From Streptomyces cellostaticus (lineage in GTDB: Bacteria > Actinomycetota > Actinomycetes > Streptomycetales > Streptomycetaceae): a DNA stretch of 64,000 nucleotides. Shown piece after piece: positions 41,467 through 49,475 of the stretch. How positions within the stretch are numbered: position 1 is the first letter of the stretch; each line of letters starts with the position of its first letter. A program made the position numbers and the translations under genes. Where the stretch lies: positions 62,001 through 126,000 of the forward strand of contig NZ_KQ948028.1 in the NCBI RefSeq assembly GCF_001513965.1, read 5' to 3'. The notes beneath the pieces are model-generated. The model was not told the origin of the DNA. It worked only from the letters and a program-made list of their open reading frames with translations, and did not search any database.

Positions 41467-42134
41467 CCCACCTGCTCCTGCACATCACCGGCGTGAGCCG
41501 GAGCCGGCACCGACGCGCGGGCCGTATCGGCGTCGTCCGTGCTCCGCCGCGGCCGGACCAGCAGCGCCAGGCCGCCCAGCAGGCCTCCCATGCTGGCGCC
41601 CACGAGCGTGGTGAGCTTGCGGGACGCGGACGAGGGCTGGGCGGGCTTGAGGGCGTGGGAGAAGTTCACCAGCCTGATGCCGGTGTCGCGGGCGGCGTGT
41701 CCGGCGTGCTCGGTCAGCGAGCGGGCCACGGCGTTGGCGATGTCGGCGGCCTGGGCGGGGCGCGGGGAGGTCGCCGAGATCGAGACCATCGGCGCGTCGG
41801 GCGAGGTCGCGGACCGTACGCTCGTGCGCAGCGTCCCGACCGGAACGCCCGCCCACACCTGCGCGTCCCCGAGCACCGCGAGCTGCGTGGCGACGCGGCC
41901 GTACGCCTGCGCGAAGCCCAGCGCCGTCTGGGAGTCGAACTGCTGGTTGACCGGTACGGCCATGACATAGCTCGTGGCCGTGTACTGCGGGGTCTGCACC
42001 GTGCCGTACACGCCTCCGGCCGCGGCGCCGAGCAGTACCCCGGCCGGCAGCAGCCAGCGCGCAGGCAGCCGCACGGCGCGCACGAGAGCCAGGAGGCGAC
42101 GTCGTGCGGTCTGGGGGGAGGTGTCGGTCGTCAT
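41463..42134 (-). CDS. Wzz-like polysaccharide chain-length protein
   Basis: A 223-residue membrane protein of the Wzz/polysaccharide co-polymerase type without the tyrosine kinase domain. Two membrane segments flank an outer domain: one at about residues 28-46 (LPAGVLLGAAAGGVYGTV) and one at about 185-200 (LVGASMGGLLGGLALLV). Conserved features are PQYTATSYVMAV after the first helix and the VSISATSPRPAQAADIANAVA block. The cytoplasmic tail is short and lacks Walker motifs or a tyrosine cluster. It probably sets polymer length together with the ligase/polymerase. Overlaps both neighbours by ATGA. Confidence 0.85.
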   Translation of the reverse strand: MTTDTSPQTARRRLLALVRAVRLPARWLLPAGVLLGAAAGGVYGTVQTPQYTATSYVMAVPVNQQFDSQTALGFAQAYGRVATQLAVLGDAQVWAGVPVGTLRTSVRSATSPDAPMVSISATSPRPAQAADIANAVARSLTEHAGHAARDTGIRLVNFSHALKPAQPSSASRKLTTLVGASMGGLLGGLALLVRPRRSTDDADTARASVPAPAHAGDVQEQVG

Positions 42135-43279
42135 CGGGGCCTCACTTCCAGGGGCGCGTCGGAAAGGACTGCCGCATACAGATCCATCGTCTGCCGGGCG
42201 ATGTTCTGGATGCTGTTGCGCTGTACGACATCCGGGACGGTCCGCTCGCCGGGATGCGCCGCGTACAGGCGCAGCAGCTCCCGCCCGTACTGCTCGGCAC
42301 TGCACGGGACGTGCCAGGCGGTCGGTACCGCGTCGGCGGGCAGGTCCGAGACGGCCGGGGCGGCCGTGTACAGCACGGGGAGCCCGGCCGCGAGTGCCTC
42401 CACCACGGCCATGCCGTAGGTCTCCATGGCCGACGGGGCGGCCAGCACGTCCATCGCGGACATCAGGTCGGGCATGCCGGGCGCGTCGTCCCCGGGGTCC
42501 GGTACGTACGGCCGCTCGCCCGTCATCACGACCCGGTCCGCGACCCCGAGTTCCCGGGCGGTGCGCCACAGCGCCTCCTTCTCGGGCCCGTCGCCGGCCA
42601 GCAGCAGCCGTGCGCCGGCGGGCAGGTGCGGCAGCGTGCGCACGAGCACTTCGAAGCGCTTGCCGGGAATCAGCCGGCCGACGCCGCCGACGACGTACGC
42701 GTCCTCCGGCAGCCCGTAGAAGTTCCTGGCCGTCTTGCGGCGCACCTCGTCGAACCGGAACAGGGCCGGGTCGAAGCCGACCGGGATGACGCGGATGCGC
42801 GACCTCGGCACCCCCCAGGCCCGCAGATCCTCGGCCACCGTCGGCGACACCGCGACGGTGACGCGGCCGAGGCGCTCGCCGAGCAGGTACAGCGCGCGGA
42901 CACCGGCGGTCCGTCGCCGGCCCTCCATCTCCGCGTCGTTCAGGCTGTGTTCGCTGGCCACCACCGCCCGCACCCCCGCCAGGCGTGCGGCGATCCGTCC
43001 GTAGAGGCACGCCCGGTACAGATGGGTGTGCACCAGGTCGTAGCCGCCGGCCCGGATCAGCCGGACGAGACGGGGCAGGGCGCGCAGGTCGCGGTTGCCG
43101 CTCATGCCGAGGTGGCGGACGCGGACGCCGTCGGCCCGCAGCCCGTCGGCCACCAGCCCGGGGCTGGTCAGCGTGACCACGTCGCACTCCGCCTCCGGCG
43201 GCAGGTGGCGCAGCAGCTGGCGCAACTGCTGTTCGGCACCCCCTGCCTTGAGGCCGGTGATGATGTGTAGCACTCTCAT
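42131..43279 (-). CDS. GT4-family glycosyltransferase of the EPS operon
   Basis: A 382-residue GT-B enzyme. The start MRVLHIITGLKAGGAEQQLR is the classic GT4 N-terminus, so ATG 43279 is chosen over an upstream GTG. The acceptor domain has YDLVHTHLYRACLYGRIAA. The donor domain has VVGGVGRLIPGKRFEVLVR near residue 185 and ends with AAPSAMETYGMAVVEALAAGLPV as the EX7E region. It overlaps the Wzz-like gene and the deacetylase gene by 4 bp each. It probably extends the repeat unit; sugar unknown. Confidence 0.88.
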   Translation of the reverse strand: MRVLHIITGLKAGGAEQQLRQLLRHLPPEAECDVVTLTSPGLVADGLRADGVRVRHLGMSGNRDLRALPRLVRLIRAGGYDLVHTHLYRACLYGRIAARLAGVRAVVASEHSLNDAEMEGRRRTAGVRALYLLGERLGRVTVAVSPTVAEDLRAWGVPRSRIRVIPVGFDPALFRFDEVRRKTARNFYGLPEDAYVVGGVGRLIPGKRFEVLVRTLPHLPAGARLLLAGDGPEKEALWRTARELGVADRVVMTGERPYVPDPGDDAPGMPDLMSAMDVLAAPSAMETYGMAVVEALAAGLPVLYTAAPAVSDLPADAVPTAWHVPCSAEQYGRELLRLYAAHPGERTVPDVVQRNSIQNIARQTMDLYAAVLSDAPLEVRPR

Positions 43280-44058
43280 GCGGTCTTCTCCAATGCGCGG
43301 CCCCACGCACGGGCCAGCCGTCGTTTCAGTTCCAGATGCACCGCGGTGTCGGCCTGCCTGATGTGGATGCGGGGCAGTGCGAGATCGCCGGCGGCTGCGG
43401 AGCCGGGGGCGATGGCGCAGGCGTACCGGTAGCCCACGCTGCGCACGGCGGCTCGCACGCGCTCGTCGACCGTGCCGTACGGGTAGCAGAAGCCCCCGAC
43501 CTCACCACCGGTGATCCCGGCGAGGAGGGTGCGGCTCTCGTGGACCTCGGCGTGCAGCAGATCGTCCGGGAGACCGGTGAGGTCGGTGTGGGTGAGTCCG
43601 TGCGAGGCGATCTCCATGCCCGAGGCCGCGGCCCGGCGGACGCCGTCCGCGTCGAGCAGCGGCTTGCACGGTCCGTACGTCTCCCAGTCGTTCTCGCCGC
43701 CGAGCCGCCCGGCCACCAGGAACACGGTGGCCGTGCACTGCCAGCGGTGCAGCACGGGCAGGGCGGCGGTGACGAAGTCGGCGTAACCGTCGTCGAAGGT
43801 GAGCCCGACCAGGCCGCGTTCCTCCCCTCGGGCACGCGCCGCGAGCAGTTCCCGCACGCTCACCCCGCGCAGGCCCCGGCCGCACAGCCAGGCGAGCTGG
43901 CGGTCGAGGCGGCCGGGGGTGACGGTGATGTCGTGCGGGTCCTGCCGGCAGTCCGAGACGGAGTGGTACATGGCCACCCAGGCGCTCGGGCCGCGTCGGG
44001 TACGCCCTCGTGCGGCCGGCGCGGCCGCGTCACGGGATACCGAGGCGTCAACGACCAT
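43276..44058 (-). CDS. polysaccharide deacetylase (CE4 family)
   Basis: A 260-residue NodB-homology enzyme that removes N-acetyl (or O-acetyl) groups. CE4 motifs are present: TFDDGYAD (motif 1 with catalytic Asp and metal Asp) near residue 95, SHGLTHTDL (metal histidines) near residue 150, and GGFCYPYGTVDERV (motif 3). There is no signal peptide or membrane segment, so unlike most CE4 enzymes it would act inside the cell on lipid-linked units, unless the annotated start misses a leader. It overlaps the flippase gene by 11 bp and the GT gene by 4. Confidence 0.88.
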   Translation of the reverse strand: MVVDASVSRDAAAPAARGRTRRGPSAWVAMYHSVSDCRQDPHDITVTPGRLDRQLAWLCGRGLRGVSVRELLAARARGEERGLVGLTFDDGYADFVTAALPVLHRWQCTATVFLVAGRLGGENDWETYGPCKPLLDADGVRRAAASGMEIASHGLTHTDLTGLPDDLLHAEVHESRTLLAGITGGEVGGFCYPYGTVDERVRAAVRSVGYRYACAIAPGSAAAGDLALPRIHIRQADTAVHLELKRRLARAWGRALEKTA

Positions 44059-45802
44059 GGCGCAGCTTTCGTGTGAGGGAGCGTCGGACGGTGAGTGAGG
44101 CGGAGCGCATCAGCGCCCGGGCATCTGCCGCGTCGAGGACCCACGCCAGCAGCAGGAAGACGGCGGTCACACTCACACCGCCCGCGGCGACCGCGGCCGG
44201 CGGCGAGGTGAACGCCCGCGTGCAGACGAACCCCGCTCCGGCTGCGCACACGGCCGCTACGGGGGGCTTGGCCAGTTCGCCGACGAGCCGGCGAACGCGC
44301 ACGGGCACGCCGTGCGAGCCCAGCCCGTGCAACAGGATCAGCGCGGTCAGGGTGATCCCGGCCGCGTTGCCGGCGGCGATGCCGCGTGCGCCCCAGTGGT
44401 CCGCGCTCCAGGCGTCGATGCCGGCGGTGGCGACCATGCCCACGGCCATCGCCCCCGCCGGGTACCAGGTGGCGCGCCCCGCCGAGAAGTACGACCGCAT
44501 GAGCGCCCCCACCAGCGTGTGACCGAGCAGCCCGAGCGTGTACACCCGCAGGATGCCGGCGGTCGACGCGGTGTCCGCGGCGGTGAACGCGCCACGCTGG
44601 AAGAGGAGTTGGACGATCTGTGGTGCACAGACCACGATCGCGGCGGCGCCCGCCAGCGCGATGGAGGCCACCAGCACCAGGTCCCGCTCGATGCGCTCCC
44701 GGGCCCGCCGCAGGTCGCCCTGGGCGATGGCCTGCGCCACCACGGGATAGGTCACGATGGCCAGCATCAGCGCCAGCATCATGGGGAACTGCCCGACTTT
44801 CTGGGCGTAGTTGAGGTGCGAGATGGAGCCGCTCGGCAGCGCGGAGCCGAAGTAGCGCTCGACGAGGACCTGTGAATGGCGGCACAGCGAGAAGAGGAGA
44901 ACCGCGCCGACGAGGGCGAGCGCGAGCGGCCGGCGCTCCTCCCCGGCTTCCGCGGACGCGGGCTTGCGGGGCCCGTCGGAGATCCTGCGCCACAGGGAGA
45001 GCGCCTGGACGGCGACCATGAGGCACCCCCCGAGCGCGACGCCGAATGCGGCGGACCGCACGCCCCAGTGCCCGCCGAGGACGAACATCGTGACGATGAT
45101 CGCGGTGTTGGACGCGAGGGAGATCGTCGCGGGTGGGAGGTACGAGCGGTGCGCCCGCAGCGCCGCGCTGCAGTACCCGGCCAGTCCGAAGGTCAGCACG
45201 CAGGTCGCGGTCATGCGGGTGCAGTCCACGGCGAGGGACGGATCGGGCAGGCCCGGCGCGAGGACGGAGACCAGCGGCGGCGCCGCGGCGATGAACACCG
45301 CGGCCATGGCGGCGAGAGCGAGGCCCAGCCGTGGCAGCGAGGCGGCGATCAGCGCCCGCACCGGGTCGGGTGAGGTGACCCCCTGCGCCCGTCGGGCCAG
45401 CGCCACGCTGAACGCCGGGACCAGCGCGATCACCATCCCGTCCTCGATCAGCAGCGACCCGGCCAGCTCGGGCAGGGTCCAGGCCACCAGGAGGGCGTCG
45501 GTCTCCCCGCTCGCCCCGAAGAAGTGGGCCAGGGACTGATCCCTGACGAGCCCGAGCAGCGCCCCGGCCATGGACAGCACGGAGGTGAGCAGGGTCGCCT
45601 TCGCGAGGACGCGGCCCGAGGGGGCCGATGTGGGCGCGGTGTCCGCGGCACGAGCGGTGGCCCGGCCTCTTCCCGGGGCGTGCTCCTGCCCGGCATCGGG
45701 CAGGCCGGCCGGCTCGGGACCGGCCGACGTCGAGTCGTCGGGCGTGACCGGAGTGATCGCCGTGTGCCCGGGCGTGTGGTGCGTCGTCGGCGTGGGCCTC
45801 AT
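44048..45802 (-). CDS. MurJ/Wzx-like lipid-linked oligosaccharide flippase
   Basis: A 584-residue multidrug/oligosaccharidyl-lipid/polysaccharide (MOP) flippase of the MurJ type with about 14 hydrophobic segments after an unstructured N-terminal 60-residue Pro/Thr region. The first helix region is KATLLTSVLSMAGALLGLVRD with FFGASGETDALLVAWTLPEL, very MurJ-like. FGLAGYCSAALRAHRSYLPP and the long alternating hydrophobic pattern support it. Because it is embedded in an EPS operon it more likely moves the EPS repeat unit than lipid II. Start ATG 45802 overlaps the upstream stop by ATGA. Confidence 0.87.
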   Translation of the reverse strand: MRPTPTTHHTPGHTAITPVTPDDSTSAGPEPAGLPDAGQEHAPGRGRATARAADTAPTSAPSGRVLAKATLLTSVLSMAGALLGLVRDQSLAHFFGASGETDALLVAWTLPELAGSLLIEDGMVIALVPAFSVALARRAQGVTSPDPVRALIAASLPRLGLALAAMAAVFIAAAPPLVSVLAPGLPDPSLAVDCTRMTATCVLTFGLAGYCSAALRAHRSYLPPATISLASNTAIIVTMFVLGGHWGVRSAAFGVALGGCLMVAVQALSLWRRISDGPRKPASAEAGEERRPLALALVGAVLLFSLCRHSQVLVERYFGSALPSGSISHLNYAQKVGQFPMMLALMLAIVTYPVVAQAIAQGDLRRARERIERDLVLVASIALAGAAAIVVCAPQIVQLLFQRGAFTAADTASTAGILRVYTLGLLGHTLVGALMRSYFSAGRATWYPAGAMAVGMVATAGIDAWSADHWGARGIAAGNAAGITLTALILLHGLGSHGVPVRVRRLVGELAKPPVAAVCAAGAGFVCTRAFTSPPAAVAAGGVSVTAVFLLLAWVLDAADARALMRSASLTVRRSLTRKLRHGR

Positions 45803-47148
45803 CGCGGGCTCTCTTCCGGCGGCACGGTCGTGGCCGGCGCTGCGTCGCGGGCCAGCGCCCACCAGGCCGCGAGTCCGAAGTCCAGGGCCACCAGCGCGGC
45901 GGAGCCTCCGCCGACGTCGGAGTACACGAAGTCCATGAGCTGCCACAGGAGCAGGCCACAGCCGACGAGCGCGCAGTCCTGGCCGTGTTGGGCCGTGCGG
46001 GTGCGCAGCAGTCTGCCGAGCCCGCCCACCAGCAGGGCCAGCCAGCTGCCCGCCACCGTCACCAGGCCCAGCAGGCCCTGCTCGCTCAGGACCTCCAGGT
46101 ACATGTTGTGCGGGGAGAGGAAGGGCTCGCGGTAGAAGCCGTGGCCGGCTCCGTCCGTGTCGGAGGCCGACTGCAGCGAGAGCGGGGCGTGGCTGTCCCG
46201 GTACTCGGGGAAGGCCTTCAGCCCCACACCGGTCAGCGGCTGGTCCCGCCACATGCCGACCGCGGCCGACCACAGCGCGTACCGGTCGAGGACCGACTGG
46301 TCCGGGGCGTCGGCGACCTGCGTGATGCTGCCCAGCCGCTCCTGCAGCAGCGCCGTGCCCACGCCCAGCCCGCCGACCAGCACCACACCGGCCGCGGCCG
46401 CCGCCAGGAACACCATCACCGCGCGCCGCACCCCCGCCAGCAGCAGCTGTGCTCCGCAGGCCGCGACCGTGGCGATCCAGGCACCCCGGCTGAAGGACAT
46501 GACGAGGGGCACGAGGAGCACCAGTGCGCACACCGCGGCCACGATCCGCTGCCGCTGGGACGAGGACCCGAGCGCGAGACCCGTGGCGGCCACCACCCCG
46601 GACGCGACGACCGTCGCCATGCCCATCACTTCGGTCGGCCCGAACGTGCCCACCGCCCGCACGAACTCCCCGTCGTACGCGGCGCCCGTACCGGTCAGGT
46701 ACTGGTGCACCCCGATCCCGCCCTCCCACACCGCGAGACCGGTCACCGACCAGGCCACCAGCCGCATGTCACGGCGGTCGCGCAGCAACAGCAGCACTGC
46801 GACCGGGACGAGCACGAACACCTGGATGTCGCGGACCAGTCCCACGATGCCGTCACCCGAGTCGGGGGTGACCGTCGCGGCGACCGCGAGGCCGATCACC
46901 GGGAGCCCGAGGACGACGGCCGCCGCGCGGGTCAGCGAACGCCGGGCCAGGCGTGCGGTGTGTACGACGGCCCAGAGCACCAGCAGGCCGCAGGCCGCGT
47001 CGGCGGGCGTGGCCCGGCCGTCTCCCACCTTGGGCAGCCCGATCAGGGCGATCAACGCCACGACGGGCAGAACGGGGGCGGCCCGGCGCAGCGCCGGCAG
47101 GGACGGCGCCAGGGGTGGGGCGGGTGCGAGGGCGGCGCTCACCGGCAC
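45799..47148 (-). CDS. O-antigen ligase/polymerase-like membrane protein
   Basis: A 449-residue polytopic protein of the Wzy/WaaL class with about 10-12 helices. The large outer loop contains DRYALWSAAVGMWRDQPLTG, then GVGLKAFPEYRD, and later FLSPHNMYLEVLSEQGLLGL, the PHN-x-YLE pattern that defines this family. It probably polymerises or transfers the exported repeat units. It is the first gene of the seven-gene operon. GTG 47148 (GGGGAG four bases upstream) or GTG 47142 (ten bases) could be the start; I cannot decide. Confidence 0.87.
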   Translation of the reverse strand: MPVSAALAPAPPLAPSLPALRRAAPVLPVVALIALIGLPKVGDGRATPADAACGLLVLWAVVHTARLARRSLTRAAAVVLGLPVIGLAVAATVTPDSGDGIVGLVRDIQVFVLVPVAVLLLLRDRRDMRLVAWSVTGLAVWEGGIGVHQYLTGTGAAYDGEFVRAVGTFGPTEVMGMATVVASGVVAATGLALGSSSQRQRIVAAVCALVLLVPLVMSFSRGAWIATVAACGAQLLLAGVRRAVMVFLAAAAAGVVLVGGLGVGTALLQERLGSITQVADAPDQSVLDRYALWSAAVGMWRDQPLTGVGLKAFPEYRDSHAPLSLQSASDTDGAGHGFYREPFLSPHNMYLEVLSEQGLLGLVTVAGSWLALLVGGLGRLLRTRTAQHGQDCALVGCGLLLWQLMDFVYSDVGGGSAALVALDFGLAAWWALARDAAPATTVPPEESPR

Positions 47149-47539
47149 TCAGCTCCCCGGCGGCCGTACGGAGCGGGGGCGGCGCTTTCCGAAGTCATAT
47201 GGGGTCGATCTCCCTGCATTTCGTGGGCGTGGCCCCGTTGCACGGTCACGGGCGCCGCCGTACGGCACGGAAAAGAGATTCTGAACCAGCGGCAGGAGAC
47301 CTGGATCGCGCTGTCGATGTGAATTCACCGGGCCTGTGGGACCGTGAACAGCGACCAGGCCGGTTCTCGTTTTCGGGGCGAGCACCTCTATTGCTGTATA
47401 TATTTATCTGAGAACTTGCCGACTGTGTCGGAAATGCGAAGTCGGCCGGGTCGTGTCCCGGACCTCGGACACCCGTTGGGCGCACCCCGCACCTCGAACG
47501 GCTCACCGCCTGGGGCTTCCGGGTCCTGGCGGCACCGCC
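47149..47539 (-). other. 391-bp promoter region of the EPS operon
   Basis: No gene is supported here. It lies upstream of the seven-gene operon and downstream of the GH16 gene. A strikingly AT-rich patch at 47391-47411 (TGTATATATTTATC on the plus strand) resembles the TATATA patch at 40185 and may contain the operon promoter. Confidence 0.45.
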
Positions 47540-48700
47540 TCATCGGAAGACGCGCACGTAGTCGGTGCTGAAGGTGATCGGGTCCTTCGTCTTCGGAACG
47601 GGGTGGAGAGTGCCCGCGGAAATCGAGAGATTGACGTTCAGGTAAGCGGACCAGTTCGGGTCCACGCCGCGCCCGTCCTGGTAGACCAGGGCGCCGTTGA
47701 CGTACCAGTCGGCGGAATGGGTGCCCAGCAGCACACCGATACGCATCCAGCCCTCCTTGCCCGGGGGACCGATGACGTCGTAATTGGCCGCTTCCCGGAC
47801 GTGGTTCGCCATTTCCAGCAGGTCCGGGGCGTCGGGATGGTATTCGAACACGTCGATCTCGTGGCCGTCGCCGACCCAGGTCCACACCGACGGCCAGGCC
47901 CCGACCGTGGCGGGCAGCTTCACCCGGGCCTCGACGTAGTCGCCGGGCCGCAGCCGGAATCCCTCTCGGGAACCTTCCGTGGTGATCAGCCCGGTCTCCC
48001 AGGCCTGGAGACCGTTCTCCAGGGTGTGCCGGCCGGGTCGGGCGGTGAAAGTCGCCATTCCGTCGGCGATACGCACGTTGCCGGGATTCACCCAGTCGAG
48101 TTTGTAGTACTTCGGATTGTGGGTGCCGTATTCATAGGCGGAACTGGCCTCGCGGGTCCAGCGGTTGCCCCACGTGAAGGGTGCGTTGAAGTCCTCCGCC
48201 CAGGCGAGTTTCCTCCCCGTGGACGGCTCCACGTTCCGGCCCGTCGAGACGACCCGGAGCCTGGTCTTTCCGAGCGGGTGGTACCCGGTCTCGTCCTCGT
48301 AATAGGCGTACTGGGTGTAGGTGCCCGCGCGGAAGGTGCGGGGCTGGGTGGTGAAGGCGAAGCCGCCGGGGCAGATCCGTGCGTTCTCGGCCGCGCCGGG
48401 GTAGTCCAGGCGGTTGTCCAGCCCGTCCTGCACGGCCACGCCCACCTTCCGGACCGTGATGCATGCGGACGCGCGCAGCTTCAGCGTGGCGGCCACCGCG
48501 GTCCCCGGCTGGGCGCCGGACGGGGTGAGGCTGTCCTGCACGATCCCGTCGGCCGACCGGCTCCCGCTGCCGGGCCCCGGGGCCGCGACGGACGGACGCG
48601 ATCCCTTACTGTTCCTGTGCGGCAGGGTGGCATGTGCGTGACAGGCCAATGACACCGTCCCGGCCATCATCAGCGCCGCGACGCGGATTACCGTCCTCAT
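47540..48700 (-). CDS. secreted glycoside hydrolase family 16 enzyme
   Basis: A 386-residue exported protein. A signal peptide to about residue 25 is followed by an N-terminal beta-type region (about 60-155) and a GH16 jelly-roll (about 160-386). The catalytic ExDxxE motif is in GHEIDVFEY: Glu281, Asp283, Glu286. WPSVWTW precedes it, and DWYVNGALVYQDG and the final TDYVRVFR fit the fold. ATG 48700 has GGAGGAGGT seven bases upstream. GH16 enzymes cut beta-1,3/1,4-glucans or galactans; beside an EPS operon it may act on that polymer. The 424-bp gap behind it (48701-49124) holds no gene apart from the tRNA terminator, is AT-rich and probably contains its promoter. Confidence 0.87.
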   Translation of the reverse strand: MRTVIRVAALMMAGTVSLACHAHATLPHRNSKGSRPSVAAPGPGSGSRSADGIVQDSLTPSGAQPGTAVAATLKLRASACITVRKVGVAVQDGLDNRLDYPGAAENARICPGGFAFTTQPRTFRAGTYTQYAYYEDETGYHPLGKTRLRVVSTGRNVEPSTGRKLAWAEDFNAPFTWGNRWTREASSAYEYGTHNPKYYKLDWVNPGNVRIADGMATFTARPGRHTLENGLQAWETGLITTEGSREGFRLRPGDYVEARVKLPATVGAWPSVWTWVGDGHEIDVFEYHPDAPDLLEMANHVREAANYDVIGPPGKEGWMRIGVLLGTHSADWYVNGALVYQDGRGVDPNWSAYLNVNLSISAGTLHPVPKTKDPITFSTDYVRVFR

Positions 48701-49093
48701 GCACCGGACCTCCTCCACCTTGCCGTCGCCGCCGACTGAATGGCACTTGCTCATTCACGGGTGGCGATCAAGGGCAGTAGATCATGTCATTTAGCGAAGA
48801 ACCATTATGGTGAGCTTTGATGTCCAGGTGTCGGATTGATATGAAATTCGTACATCCATATCGGGGGGCATCCGGTGTTCAAAGTGGCCGAAATCTATTC
48901 CACTGAGGCCCTGCCTGGACAGCAGCGGCATGGTCCGGATGCAGACTGGTCGACGGAGGGCCGGCGCTGGAGTGTGACGTGACAACGGCTTCACGGGTTC
49001 GATCCGCGCCCGCGCCGTGTCGGTCGTGGATGTCGGAAGTCGCCCTGCGGCCCCGGAGTCTGCCCTTGCTCAGGGTCGTCGGCCCCGAGCAGC

Positions 49094-49118
49094 AAGAAGC
49101 CCTCCCGGTGGGGAGGGC
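49094..49118 (-). terminator. tRNA terminator
   Basis: On the minus strand GCCCTCC and GGGAGGGC form a stem just beyond the tRNA 3' end, followed by TTCTT. Confidence 0.65.
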
Positions 49119-49124
49119 GAGGGA

Positions 49125-49200
49125 TGGCGCCCCCGGCAGGACTCGAACCTGCGGCCAAGCGCTTAGAAGGCGCCTGCTCTATCCACTGAGCTACGGGGGC
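49125..49200 (-). tRNA. tRNA-Arg (anticodon UCU)
   Basis: The minus strand folds as a standard tRNA. The acceptor stem GCCCCCG pairs with CGGGGGC, then discriminator G and an encoded CCA. The D arm has GCTCAGTGGATAGAGC. The anticodon stem-loop is GGCGC-CTTCTAA-GCGCT with anticodon TCT, and the T arm has GCAGG-TTCGAGT-CCTGC. It reads AGA (and AGG by wobble), both rare codons in Streptomyces. Length is 76 including CCA. Confidence 0.95.
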
Positions 49201-49448
49201 CTGGTGCGGGACAAGGATAAGGCTCCCCGTTCCTCGACCCGGCTGCTTCGCCTCCGTGGCTCGATGTGGAGGTTCGGTGAAGCGGTCCTGATAATCGCAG
49301 GCAGGTGCGAATCGCGCACCGCTTTTGGGCGCCCTGCGCACAGGGTGTTGTGCACTCGTTATGCCTGGACTGTGCCCGCGCCCCAGTCGTCCCTTACGTC
49401 CGTTGTGCTCCATCGGCACGCTGAGATGTCCATATGCTTCATAATCAC

Positions 49449-49460
49449 CCTAAAATTAGG
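49449..49460. promoter_or_regulatory. CCTAA-AA-TTAGG inverted repeat before the GTPase operon
   Basis: A short perfect inverted repeat sits in an AT-rich patch 16 bp before the GTG start at 49476, overlapping a TAAAAT that could be a -10. The rest of the gap from 49201 has no gene. Confidence 0.35.
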
Positions 49461-49475
49461 CATTCTTCGCATGTG

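Noticed and set aside
44048..45802. Identification as the essential lipid II flippase MurJ
   Set aside because: Sequence is MurJ-like, but it lies in an EPS operon away from other murein genes, so a repeat-unit flippase is more likely.
49434..49475. ATG 49434 as start of the dynA-like gene
   Set aside because: The 14 codons it would add are AT-rich with poor third-position GC and overlap a promoter-like inverted repeat; GTG 49476 fits the expected N-terminus better.
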